From the IMG/VR virus record IMGVR_UViG_3300045413_000050, positions 1 through 25,951 of that record: a stretch of 25,951 nt of DNA, one strand, 5' to 3'. This document shows positions 14,682 to 21,448 of this stretch, piece after piece. Position 1 is the stretch's first letter, and each line of letters begins with the position of its first letter. This DNA is from a virus. The notes beneath the pieces were generated by a model, which was given only the letters and a program-made list of their open reading frames with translations, was not told the DNA's origin and ran no database searches. The position numbers and the translations under genes were made by a program.

Positions 14682-16651
14682 GAACCCACTCTGCAATCGT
14701 CGATATGTTTGTAAATTCAAATGGAACTGGTATTTTTCAACAGAAAAAGTATGTTGATATAATAGACAGATTACATCCAAACAGCGTATTCACTGTAAGT
14801 TGTCTGGATGACAAGATATACGAGATAGTATATGACATGATACCATCACTTGTAACAAGTGTAATGAAGGAGGCGGTTATCAGGGTATTGGCTGATAGAT
14901 TTGGAAGTCAGATGGATGTGAATTCCGTCTACAAGAATCTTACTATTAGAGTTGTTACTGATACATTGGTAAGTATGCATGATTTAAATGCAAGAGATCA
15001 TGAGAATACGTTAGTTATGTTCGATTGTGAAGTTATTGCTATAGAAAGGGAAAAAACATATGTAAAAAAGGCAGATGCATATTGCCCACTGTGTGGGTTT
15101 GATTATAGTATTACAGTCAATGATGATAGAAAGATAGAGGTTGTAACGTGCTCAAAAACCACATGTCATAGGGCTAAACTAGTATTGAAGAAACAATCAC
15201 TGCTAACTGATAACATTCAAACTATCTACTTTCAAGAGCCAATGCAATTATCTAGAAATAATTCGCCCGTAATACTTAAGGGATTATTAATAGGTAATCT
15301 GTGTGGGAAATTATACATAGGGCAGAAAAAACGCATAGTCGGCATATTCAAATCCGATATTGATTTGAAAACAAATGTTAATGATATAATAATTGAAGTC
15401 ATATCTGAACAGGATAGAGAGGAAAAACAAGTAGTTACATTAACTGATGAGCAGATTAAGAATTATGCTTTGGAAGCTAAGGATGAGGTAAAATTCGTTG
15501 AAAAATTGACTAACAGTTTCGCACCATTCATTATAGGATATCATGATATCAAGTTATCACTACTACTTATGCTAGTTGGTGGTAACTCTACAATAAAACG
15601 TGAGGATATTAACGTATTATTGGTAGGTGACCCAAGTATGGCAAAGTCAGAACTCTTAAAATTCGCACACAGTATAACTCCCAAGTCAATGTACACCAGT
15701 GGAAAAGGTTCATCGGCAGCTGGTCTAACGATAGGTCTTGTAAAGATGGAGAATGGTAACTTTGTGGCTCAGGCTGGCGTTCTTCCACTCTGTAATGGAA
15801 GTTTTGCCTTTATAGATGAGTTCGATAAAATGTCAACCGAGGATAGGAGTTCTTTGCATGAGGCGATGGAACAGAGAACTGTAAGTATTGCAAAGGCTGG
15901 ATTTAAAATGACATTACCAGCAAAGACACCAATATTGGCAGCCGCAAATCCAAAGTATGGTAAGTATGATATTGACCAAACATTATTAGATAATATAGAC
16001 ATACCTCCACCATTAATTAGTCGATTTGATCTAATATGGCTCATTAGGGATATTATTAATAAGGACAATGATTTACAAAAAGCGAAATTCATACTTGATA
16101 CATTTACTGGTACAATTGTAAATAATAATAACATGATGAGTTCAGTAGAGTTATCATCATACCTTAGTTATGTTAGAACATTATCCGTAATAATATCAGA
16201 AGATACCAAGCGTGAACTTATTGAGATATATAGTAAGATGAGAGACTTGTCTGCAACTGGAATATTTGTGGGCACTAGACAATTAGAGGCATTAGTTAGA
16301 TTAACTATGGCTCATGCCAAGTTATTACAGAAACCCATAACTGATTTAAACGATGTCAAGTGTGTAAAGAATATAATAGATAACATGTTCAAACAGTTTA
16401 ATATTAATACTAATGAACCATACTCACAAGATATGGTTGTGATTACGAGGAAGCAAACTAAGGAACACACTGCCGATACTGCGTGGAATTCATGTAAGGG
16501 GTATAATGGTGAGGTAAAATATTCTGACTTTATCAAAAAATTGATAGAGAGTGGCAAGTTTGACAGGGATAGTGCAGCCGAATACTTTACAAAGATGGAA
16601 AGAGAGTGCATAGTAAAACATTTAGGAGATAATATATATGTCAAAATCTAA
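14675..16651 (+). CDS. mcm: MCM replicative DNA helicase
   Basis: The 658-aa protein is a full minichromosome-maintenance helicase, the archaeal and eukaryotic replicative motor. The N-terminal part holds a zinc site (C137-P-L-C140 and C159-x4-C164) and OB-fold strands. The AAA+ core has Walker A G318-D-P-S-M-A-K-S325, Walker B FAFIDEFDK (377-385), sensor 1 N425 in AAANP and the arginine finger R450 in PPPLISRFD. A C-terminal winged-helix-like region (about 590-655) closes it. Length is normal, so the virus or element probably forms its own MCM hexamer instead of borrowing the host's. It is translated between the 104-aa gene and RadA with overlaps on both sides. Confidence 0.95.
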   Translation: MLRTHSAIVDMFVNSNGTGIFQQKKYVDIIDRLHPNSVFTVSCLDDKIYEIVYDMIPSLVTSVMKEAVIRVLADRFGSQMDVNSVYKNLTIRVVTDTLVSMHDLNARDHENTLVMFDCEVIAIEREKTYVKKADAYCPLCGFDYSITVNDDRKIEVVTCSKTTCHRAKLVLKKQSLLTDNIQTIYFQEPMQLSRNNSPVILKGLLIGNLCGKLYIGQKKRIVGIFKSDIDLKTNVNDIIIEVISEQDREEKQVVTLTDEQIKNYALEAKDEVKFVEKLTNSFAPFIIGYHDIKLSLLLMLVGGNSTIKREDINVLLVGDPSMAKSELLKFAHSITPKSMYTSGKGSSAAGLTIGLVKMENGNFVAQAGVLPLCNGSFAFIDEFDKMSTEDRSSLHEAMEQRTVSIAKAGFKMTLPAKTPILAAANPKYGKYDIDQTLLDNIDIPPPLISRFDLIWLIRDIINKDNDLQKAKFILDTFTGTIVNNNNMMSSVELSSYLSYVRTLSVIISEDTKRELIEIYSKMRDLSATGIFVGTRQLEALVRLTMAHAKLLQKPITDLNDVKCVKNIIDNMFKQFNINTNEPYSQDMVVITRKQTKEHTADTAWNSCKGYNGEVKYSDFIKKLIESGKFDRDSAAEYFTKMERECIVKHLGDNIYVKI

Positions 16652-17690
16652 AAAGGCTAATATGGAAGATGATTCTATAGAAGATGTCTTGGAAGAAACA
16701 GCCGTTGAACCAACAATGAATAAAGTGGGAGAAGTAGATTTATCAATTACACAAATAAAGGGTATAGGTGAAAAGACTTCTGAAAAACTGAATAATTTTG
16801 GCGTAATATCATTGTATGATATTTGTGTTCGTGGTGCTAAGGAAATCAGTGAAATTACTGGGGTCGACAAGTCAACCGCAAGTAATTGGGTATTTAAATC
16901 ACAAAAGATATTGGAAGATAACAACCTTGTAAGACCTACAGACATGACTACTAAGGATTTACTCACCTATCATTCAAATTTACCCAGATTGAAAACCCAT
17001 TGTACCGAGATAGATAACCTTTTTGGCGGGGGGTTAGTACCAGAATCAGTATATGAGATTTATGGTGAATTTGGGAGTGGTAAAACCCAGTTCTGCCTTT
17101 CTCTAACTGCTGAATGTTTGGCAAAAGATGAAAAGATTATTTGGATTGACTGTGAAGATACATTCAGACCCAACAGATTGGTAGAAATAATGGTGGCTAG
17201 AGGACTTGTACCAGAAGCCAGTGTTGCCATAGATAAACTTGATAATATCAAGTATTTCCATTGTCCTACGACGGAACAAATGCTGGGTGTAGTAAACTCT
17301 CTAAGTAAGATGTTATTAGAATTTAGACCTAGGTTGGTAGTATTGGATGGTGCTATAGGTCAGTTTAGGGAAGAGTATTTGGGTAGGGGCACTTTATCAG
17401 AGAGACAAAATGAGATTGCTAGACTTATGACCCACATAAAAAACATATCATACTACTTTAGATGTACCGTTCTATTCACCAATCAAGTTCAATCAGACCC
17501 AAGTGTGATGTTTGGTGACCCAATCAAGCCAATAGGTGGTAACGTGGTGGCTCATGCCTCAACATACAGAATCTATTTTAAGAAGTCAGGGAAAAACAGG
17601 TTAGCTAAAATGATAGACTCACCCGAACATAAAAATAGAGAAGCAAGTTATATCTTGAATGAAAAAGGTATAGACAACGTTGAATTATAA
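16638..17690 (+). CDS. radA: RadA/Rad51-family recombinase
   Basis: The 350-aa protein has an N-terminal acidic region and a helix-hairpin-helix domain (ITQIKGIGEKTSEKLNNFG, about 37-55). The RecA core follows, with Walker A G143-E-F-G-S-G-K-T150, TFRPNR (175-180), Walker B L233-V-V-L-D237, a GRGTLSERQ segment (249-257), TNQVQ (281-285) and KPIGGNVVAHAST (297-309). RadA forms filaments on single-stranded DNA and drives strand exchange. Residue 238 after the Walker B Asp is Gly where Ser is usual, a small deviation. A GGAGAT ribosome site precedes the ATG, which overlaps the MCM end by 14 bp, so both are expressed together. Confidence 0.95.
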   Translation: MSKSKKANMEDDSIEDVLEETAVEPTMNKVGEVDLSITQIKGIGEKTSEKLNNFGVISLYDICVRGAKEISEITGVDKSTASNWVFKSQKILEDNNLVRPTDMTTKDLLTYHSNLPRLKTHCTEIDNLFGGGLVPESVYEIYGEFGSGKTQFCLSLTAECLAKDEKIIWIDCEDTFRPNRLVEIMVARGLVPEASVAIDKLDNIKYFHCPTTEQMLGVVNSLSKMLLEFRPRLVVLDGAIGQFREEYLGRGTLSERQNEIARLMTHIKNISYYFRCTVLFTNQVQSDPSVMFGDPIKPIGGNVVAHASTYRIYFKKSGKNRLAKMIDSPEHKNREASYILNEKGIDNVEL

Positions 17691-17766
17691 ATGTGTGTGT
17701 TGTGGCAAAGAAACTACTCATACTATTTGCTCATTACACTGTTATGATCTATTCTTTAAGAAATAA
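17680..17766 (+). CDS. mini zinc-finger protein (28 aa)
   Basis: The frame begins with TTG inside the last codons of radA and encodes C5-V-C-C8-G and C17-S-L-H-C21-Y, a treble-clef-like pair in 28 residues. TTG starts at overlapping junctions also occur at 4774 and 9624. It is the last cistron of the replication operon if real. Its very small size and non-ATG start lower confidence. Confidence 0.45.
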   Translation: MNYKCVCCGKETTHTICSLHCYDLFFKK

Positions 17767-17771
17767 TAACG

Positions 17772-17780
17772 TTTATATTA
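17772..17780 (+). promoter_or_regulatory. TATA box without an ORF downstream
   Basis: TTTATATTA in the context AACGTTTATATTA, identical to the promoter of the 11549 gene. By the same spacing, transcription should begin near 17803, where no start codon gives more than a few residues. Confidence 0.6.
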
Positions 17781-17800
17781 CCGTATAACGTAATACCGTT

Positions 17801-17864
17801 TGGGGGCTAGAACCTGATTGAGAGGTCAGGCAAAGGTTAAATGTTCCTTTCGTTGATGCCCTCA
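17801..17864 (+). ncRNA. putative structured RNA with three helices
   Basis: A closing helix TGGGGGC (17801-17807) pairs with GCCCTCA (17858-17864), seven pairs including one G-U. Inside it are hairpin CCTGA/TCAGG (17813-17830) and hairpin AAAGG/CCTTT (17832-17850). The predicted transcription start falls at the first base of the outer helix. No tRNA T-arm is present, and no ORF. It overlaps the stop codon of the opposing HNH gene. It could be a viral small RNA, a decoy or an untranslated leader; the class is not recognised. Confidence 0.45.
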
Positions 17865-18182
17865 TTTACTCTCTTTAACTACTTTAATCAACCTATCAAG
17901 TGTTTCAGGCTTGAACATTTTTAATACTTCTACTGTCTTATGATGCTTTTTACAAAGAAGTGTGAATCTATTAGGGTCTTTCCTAATTATTGGTAGGACA
18001 TATTCATTATAAGCATACGTATCTGCAAAATCGGAATATATCTTATCACCGTTAATATATCTCTTATGATGAAACGTAAAGTATTTACCAAACTTTCTAT
18101 GACAGACATAGCATTTTAAATCAAACTGTGGTAGTGCAGCAACATCATGTTTTAACTTTTCTACTATCTCTTTTCTACCCAC
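17862..18182 (-). CDS. HNH endonuclease-like protein
   Basis: The 106-aa product has C24-Y-V-C27, H38-H39 in FTFHHKRY, and a late L-L-C77-K-K-H80-H81. This matches the Cys-Cys/HH/Cys-His pattern of HNH (beta-beta-alpha metal) nucleases, which nick or cut DNA. A longer open frame continues to 18416, but that part is antisense to the divergent gene. GTG 18182 lies 28 nt from TAATATATTT and is chosen. It could be a homing-type nuclease or a virus-encoded packaging or restriction nuclease; target unknown. Confidence 0.75.
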   Translation of the reverse strand: MGRKEIVEKLKHDVAALPQFDLKCYVCHRKFGKYFTFHHKRYINGDKIYSDFADTYAYNEYVLPIIRKDPNRFTLLCKKHHKTVEVLKMFKPETLDRLIKVVKESK

Positions 18183-18219
18183 AAATAAGTTTATATCTGT
18201 AAATATATTAGTTTTATTG
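18183..18219. promoter_or_regulatory. 37-bp divergent double promoter
   Basis: Plus TTTATATC (from 18190) is 30 nt before ATG 18220. Minus TAATATATTT (from 18210) is 28 nt before GTG 18182. Length and geometry match the spacer at 11254-11290. Confidence 0.65.
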
Positions 18220-18621
18220 ATGAGAAAGGATAAAAACGGTAACATTATCGGGTATGGTGAGGATTCTGCCTTAGAGATTCTTATACAATTATTCCCCAAT
18301 AGGTCAATATCTCGCCAAGTACCCCTAGCTAATTTGTTGGCAGAGGATTGGGTAAGTGACTTGTCAGAAAAACAACAGAAGGAAACCATTGACCTCGTAT
18401 TATTTGGTACTCCCAATATAGCTGTAAGAATACAGGATGCACATCACAGAGGTAAGATTACAACCATGCGTGACACAGTTCAAAGAAAGACTTTGGAGTG
18501 GAATGGTGTAGTAGTAGTAGACCTATTAGATATAGAGTGTCATGAGTTAATGAAGGAGAGAGTTAATAAGAAAAGTATTAGTGAAGTTCTAAGAGCCTTT
18601 GAAAGGAACGGAATTACCTAA
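18220..18621 (+). CDS. PD-(D/E)XK-like (VSR/DUF559 type) protein, altered active site
   Basis: The 133-aa protein has the order of the VSR/DUF559 nucleases: E19-x-L-x-Q-L-F-P with a later RQVPL, D58 in IDLVLFG, then IAVRIQDAHHR (67-77), R84-D85 with QRKTLEWNGVVVVDL, and ECHELMKE. In active relatives the core reads like I-E-I-D-G-x-x-H; here Arg and Gln replace the expected acidic residues (R70, Q72). It may therefore be inactive, use D73, or be a DNA-binding derivative. ATG 18220 fits the TATA spacing; TTG 18217 directly precedes it. Pairing with a divergent HNH gene suggests a DNA-processing role. Confidence 0.45.
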   Translation: MRKDKNGNIIGYGEDSALEILIQLFPNRSISRQVPLANLLAEDWVSDLSEKQQKETIDLVLFGTPNIAVRIQDAHHRGKITTMRDTVQRKTLEWNGVVVVDLLDIECHELMKERVNKKSISEVLRAFERNGIT

Positions 18622-18762
18622 TATTATATTTGTTATCATATTCATATAACACTCTCTACAATATTTATTATTCGACACTGACAGTGACTCCCTTCTACAA
18701 AGTTTGCAGGGAATATTAATATTATCTGTAAAAGTCCTTTGGGGGTCTTGAAACAGGGTCAT
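18589..18762 (-). CDS. mini zinc-ribbon protein (57 aa)
   Basis: It starts inside the 3' end of the preceding minus gene and encodes C19-K-L-C22 and C35-R-E-C38-Y, a complete ribbon. Its last codons overlap the convergent plus gene by 33 bp. Coupled translation with the 87-aa protein is likely. Function unknown. Confidence 0.55.
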   Translation of the reverse strand: MTLFQDPQRTFTDNINIPCKLCRRESLSVSNNKYCRECYMNMITNIILGNSVPFKGS

Positions 18763-18985
18763 TTATCTCATCCATATACATCTCATTCAGTATTCTATGC
18801 TTTTCTTGCAATATCTTCTCCGTAACCATATATAATGAAATATCAATCTCTAGGAAACTCATATTCTGTTTAAGTATTCCATCATCTATCACTTTGTCAA
18901 GTTCGGTGGATAGATTCATGATTTTTTCCCAGTTAGGTGCTGGGTTTTTTTCTTCTTCAGGCATGATTTCTATAATATTGCTCAT
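18722..18985 (-). CDS. hypothetical acidic helical protein
   Basis: The 87-aa product is acidic and mainly helical (NWEKIMNLSTELDKVIDDGIL, FLEIDISLYMVTEKILQEKHRILNEMY in pieces), ending DPVSRPPKDFYR. No motif or family is recognised. A weak CTAAATTAA box lies about 27 nt upstream. It overlaps the zinc-ribbon ORF downstream. Confidence 0.55.
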   Translation of the reverse strand: MSNIIEIMPEEEKNPAPNWEKIMNLSTELDKVIDDGILKQNMSFLEIDISLYMVTEKILQEKHRILNEMYMDEINDPVSRPPKDFYR

Positions 18986-19070
18986 AGTATTAAAATTTAT
19001 GCCTTAATTTAGCAATTTTCGCATCAATCGTACAAAGTGAATTCCAAGTTATATGCGATTACCGCTTGGT

Positions 19071-19187
19071 CTAGGTTATCTCCTTGCCTTCAAGCCTAGC
19101 ATAACATTTACTGCAAGCACCTTTTTGTTTCTTGCCTACGAATTTATGACCGCAACCACATTTGAATAAAAAGTAGGTTTGAGGCAT
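19071..19187 (-). CDS. mini zinc-ribbon protein (38 aa)
   Basis: It encodes C10-G-C12-G-H and C25-S-K-C28 in 38 residues. Its ATG overlaps the stop of the upstream gene in TAATG, a clear coupling signal. It closes the methyltransferase operon and shares its higher G+C content. Function unknown. Confidence 0.65.
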   Translation of the reverse strand: MPQTYFLFKCGCGHKFVGKKQKGACSKCYARLEGKEIT

Positions 19188-19486
19188 TAAGACATCATCC
19201 TGTATCTTTGGCTATGTGCCCTTGCGAATTTATGTGCCTCATTTCTGTTTTTAAACTCATATCTTGCACCAGAACAATCATTATACGTTGTAGTTCTTCC
19301 ATCACTCCAATGTCGCACATACATTTCATAGCCATATCTGTATTCTTTGACTAGTTTGGCATCTTTTTGTTCTGACTCGTTTCTTTCAAGTTTTTTGGCT
19401 GATGTTGTCATAGACTGTGCAACATCATATTGATCATCTAGTGATTGCTCGTATACTTGAAGTTCTTGTTTTTGTAATTCATTCAT
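19187..19486 (-). CDS. hypothetical protein of the methyltransferase operon
   Basis: The 99-aa product has a helical Gln/Glu-rich first half (about 3-48). A second half, KEYRYGYEMYVRHWSDGRTTTYNDCSGARYEFKNRNEAHKFARAHS in pieces, looks like three strands and a helix. Such small alpha-beta units can bind nucleic acid or partner proteins, but no family is recognised. It lies 39 nt after the methyltransferase on the same strand and is probably co-transcribed, since only a weak TATA box precedes it. Confidence 0.55.
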   Translation of the reverse strand: MNELQKQELQVYEQSLDDQYDVAQSMTTSAKKLERNESEQKDAKLVKEYRYGYEMYVRHWSDGRTTTYNDCSGARYEFKNRNEAHKFARAHSQRYRMMS

Positions 19487-19525
19487 GCTATATTATAGTA
19501 AATGACGTTTTTGTAAGCAAATTGG

Positions 19526-20455
19526 TCAATTAGCGAACTTCTCTACAATAGCCTGAACGACATTCACTGTAACTGCATTACCCATCTGCCTGTAACGCTG
19601 CGTCTTGCTTACACCATCTGTCCAGCCATCAGGAAAACCTTGCAGTCTTTCACATTCTAACGGTGTGAGCATCCTTAGTTTCTCATTGATCTGGTAAACG
19701 CCAGTCTTTGAACCCATGCCACCAGAGTTTGCCCTAATTGTTCTTGCAATTCCATCAGGCGAATAAATTCGATATGTGTCCTTGTCTGTATACTGTACCA
19801 TCTTGATCATTGTCCTTGATCCAGCCCATCCTTTCCAGTAGGTTGATACGAGTGTTCCACTAAGTGGAGTTTGAACGGAGTTCCCTTGTCCTTGTGCTTC
19901 TGAAAGTGTGCATACATCGACTTGACTGCCTTCTCCGATAGGAAATATTGCCTGTCGGGATTTTCCTCTAAGATGTCCAATAATGAAGATCCTTTCCCTG
20001 TTCTGCGGAACTCCGAAGTCCTTGCTGTTAAGCACTTGCCATTCGTACCAATACCCCAACTCATCCAGCGTTTTGAGGATGGTTTCAAAGGTTCTTCCAC
20101 TATCGTGGTTAAGCAATCCCTTGACATTTTCAAGGAGTAGAATTTCAGGTCGCTTTTCTTTTGCAATCCTAGCGATTTCAAAAAAGAGCGTGCCTCTGGT
20201 ATCTTCAAAGCCTCGTCTTGTTCCAACAACACTAAAACTTTGGCAAGGAAACCCTGCACAGAGAAGGTCGAAGTCTGGAAGTCTGCTTGGCTCGATTCTT
20301 GTAGCATCCAATTCAGAAGGGTAACACCCGAAGTTTTTTCTGTATGTTTCTCTAGCGTACTTGTCAATCTCACACGCACCTACCACTTCGTGACCTAATC
20401 TTGTCAATGCTAGATCGAAGCCACCCACACCACAGAACAATGAAAAACATTTCAT
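19526..20455 (-). CDS. DNA (cytosine-5-)-methyltransferase
   Basis: The 309-aa protein transfers a methyl group from S-adenosylmethionine to C5 of cytosine. Motifs in order are I FCGVGGFD (7-14), IV F69-P-C71-Q with the catalytic Cys71, VI E109-N-V, VIII Q151-N-R-E-R155, IX near LTPLECERLQGFPDGW (263-278) and X G292-N-A-V. The target-recognition region (about 170-255) is short, so it is a compact monospecific enzyme; the sequence recognised cannot be read. No cognate restriction endonuclease lies beside it, which fits an orphan viral enzyme that protects DNA from host restriction. Base composition is clearly richer in G+C than most neighbours, suggesting recent transfer. A 21-aa leader ORF is ATGA-coupled upstream. 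Confidence 0.95.
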   Translation of the reverse strand: MKCFSLFCGVGGFDLALTRLGHEVVGACEIDKYARETYRKNFGCYPSELDATRIEPSRLPDFDLLCAGFPCQSFSVVGTRRGFEDTRGTLFFEIARIAKEKRPEILLLENVKGLLNHDSGRTFETILKTLDELGYWYEWQVLNSKDFGVPQNRERIFIIGHLRGKSRQAIFPIGEGSQVDVCTLSEAQGQGNSVQTPLSGTLVSTYWKGWAGSRTMIKMVQYTDKDTYRIYSPDGIARTIRANSGGMGSKTGVYQINEKLRMLTPLECERLQGFPDGWTDGVSKTQRYRQMGNAVTVNVVQAIVEKFAN

Positions 20456-20517
20456 GCTGACTCCAACAAACGCTTGTTAGATTTTATTTGTTCTTCTGTT
20501 ATTTGTTGTGTTTGCAT
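20452..20517 (-). CDS. 21-aa leader ORF of the methyltransferase
   Basis: The ORF MQTQQITEEQIKSNKRLLESA ends in an ATGA overlap with the methyltransferase start. Its own ATG lies 31 nt from TATATACT, so it is probably the leaderless first cistron, with the enzyme read by reinitiation. The peptide may have no role beyond setting translation level. Confidence 0.5.
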   Translation of the reverse strand: MQTQQITEEQIKSNKRLLESA

Positions 20518-20519
20518 CT

Positions 20520-20564
20520 GTTATAGATGTAACATATCTTAGTATATATGTGTTATGGTATAAC
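20520..20564. promoter_or_regulatory. promoter with imperfect inverted repeat before the methyltransferase
   Basis: GTTATA and TAACATAT on the left are mirrored by ATATGTGTTA and TATAAC on the right, around the minus TATA box at 20541-20548. The arrangement could be an operator for a repressor or for the methyltransferase itself. Confidence 0.4.
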
Positions 20565-20668
20565 AAAAACAGTGTTTTGAAGGTATAATATAATGGTTGT
20601 AATTAGTATGGATTATGTTATATGTCGTTCATACCAGTCAAAAAATCCCATATAAGGAAATCCAAATC
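20565..20668. other. non-coding gap between divergent genes
   Basis: No convincing gene is seen. A small palindrome AAAACAGTGTTTT (20567-20579) and a 20-codon plus ORF from 20593 with poor TATA spacing are the only structures. Confidence 0.4.
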
Positions 20669-20676
20669 TTTATTAT
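20669..20676 (+). promoter_or_regulatory. TATA box of the 20699 gene
   Basis: TTTATTAT begins 30 nt before ATG 20699. Confidence 0.55.
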
Positions 20677-20698
20677 TTTAGTGTTTCCATCTTAGGAT

Positions 20699-20929
20699 AT
20701 GGTAACAATTGATTTAAAGACAACTTCGGGGGAAACAGATGGTATATTTTACCATAATTCAGAACGTATAGTAGTATACTTGGCAAACCATGAGACTTTA
20801 ACCGATATTTTGAGCACTATTAGACATGAGTTAATTCATCATGCGATATTTAGATGTGGAGAAGATATGGATGATGATCAAGAAGAGAAACTTGTGTTCT
20901 TTATGAGTTGGGCAGAAGAGTTCTTATAA
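20699..20929 (+). CDS. minimal zincin-like metallopeptidase (HExxH)
   Basis: The 76-aa product consists of strands (TIDLKTTSG, GIFYHNSERIVVYLA), a helix with H43-E-L-I-H47-H (from TIRHELIHHAIF), and a C-terminal acidic helix where a third metal ligand could lie. This is the core of SprT/ImmA-like and other minimal zincins. The size is very small, so it may be a stand-alone peptidase or a metal-binding remnant. The much larger HELGH protein at 21449-23401 has the same kind of core. Confidence 0.6.
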   Translation: MVTIDLKTTSGETDGIFYHNSERIVVYLANHETLTDILSTIRHELIHHAIFRCGEDMDDDQEEKLVFFMSWAEEFL

Positions 20930-21072
20930 ATCTTAATTTTAGTCCTAAGTAAACCATTACAACACCCACACCTTCTTCTTTGTAACTTTTTATTTTCTAT
21001 ACATATATGTGACTCTGGAATATATCTTTCACAGTGCTGACAGTATCTAGTTATACCATTTCTACCAAACAT
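20878..21072 (-). CDS. mini zinc-ribbon protein (64 aa)
   Basis: It carries C11-Q-H-C14, H22/C24 and C35-G-C-C38, with a basic C-terminal tail. ATG 21072 is 28 nt from a TATATTTATG box, so the longer start at 21093 (adding MCNGICS) is not preferred. It converges on and overlaps the zincin gene by 52 bp. Function unknown. Confidence 0.55.
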   Translation of the reverse strand: MFGRNGITRYCQHCERYIPESHICIENKKLQRRRCGCCNGLLRTKIKIYKNSSAQLIKNTSFSS

Positions 21073-21091
21073 ACTACATATACCATTACAC

Positions 21092-21101
21092 ATAAATATA
21101 C
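21092..21101 (-). promoter_or_regulatory. TATA box of the 21072 gene
   Basis: Minus strand GTATATTTAT, with the first T 28 nt from the start. Confidence 0.5.
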
Positions 21102-21161
21102 TGAGGTGAATAGATAAAATTCCATATAAAAAGTTATTCTAGAAAAAAGTCATTTTTTCAA

Positions 21162-21211
21162 TTTAAAATTGTGTACAAATCCTATGGATTTTTTTTAAAT
21201 AGTGTACAAAT
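21162..21211. repeat. 18-19 bp imperfect direct repeats with TGTACA cores
   Basis: TTTAAAATTGTGTACAAAT (21162-21180) and TTTAAATAGTGTACAAAT (21194-21211) have GTGTACAAAT in common, 31 bp apart, about three helical turns. They sit in a non-coding segment between gene blocks and could be operator or origin sites. Confidence 0.55.
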
Positions 21212-21253
21212 GTTAGATTAAAGTGCCTAGTCCTAGGTTCGTAATCTAATATA
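21210..21253. other. long hairpin in a gene-poor segment
   Basis: TTAGATTA and TAATCTAA form an 8-bp perfect stem, with an inner CCTA/TAGG stem and a four-base loop. It overlaps the 3' end of the 58-aa gene and may be a transcript end or a protein site. The T-run on its flank lies on the wrong side for a minus-strand terminator. Confidence 0.45.
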
Positions 21254-21409
21254 TAAGTCCTTATTAGCTTTATAGTAATAGAATAGCTTATTATCATTCA
21301 AGCTAGATAAGTAGTCTATAGTATCAATGTGTGTGGGTATAAATAATATAGTTTGATATCTAATTATTTCATTAATAAAATAACGTCTATCATCTGCGGT
21401 TAAAATCAT
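21233..21409 (-). CDS. hypothetical 58-aa protein
   Basis: This short ORF has a leaderless start 31 nt from TTTATTAATA. The product is Tyr/Ile/Asp-rich (DDRRYFINEIIRY, TILFIPTHIDTIDYL) and probably folds as alternating helices and strands. Its neighbour 39 nt upstream is the VWA protein on the same strand. No family recognised. Confidence 0.5.
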   Translation of the reverse strand: MILTADDRRYFINEIIRYQTILFIPTHIDTIDYLSSLNDNKLFYYYKANKDLYIRLRT

Positions 21410-21430
21410 TAGAGTATTTAAATAACTTTG

Positions 21431-21440
21431 TATTAATAAA
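21431..21440 (-). promoter_or_regulatory. TATA box of the 58-aa gene
   Basis: Minus strand TTTATTAATA begins 31 nt from the start at 21409. Confidence 0.55.
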
Positions 21441-21448
21441 GGTATTGA

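Noticed and set aside
17801-17864. tRNA gene
   Set aside because: A 7-bp acceptor-like helix exists, but there is no GTTC T-arm, the anticodon arm is not formed, and the length is too short.
17801-17864. Fluoride riboswitch
   Set aside because: The GTTGATGCCCTC end recalls that motif, but the required AAAC linker and pseudoknot do not fit, and no transporter follows.
18183-18416. N-terminal extension of the HNH protein to 184 aa
   Set aside because: It lies antisense to the divergent gene, and the TATA box supports a GTG start at 18182.
19807-20379. 190-aa minus ORF inside the methyltransferase
   Set aside because: It is an alternate frame of a fully motif-supported gene.
20593-20655. 20-aa plus ORF
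   Set aside because: TATA spacing is off and no motif or coupling supports it.
21051-21125. 24-aa hydrophobic minus ORF (MEFYLFTSVY...)
   Set aside because: No TATA box at the right distance, and it lies out of frame over the start of the 64-aa zinc gene.
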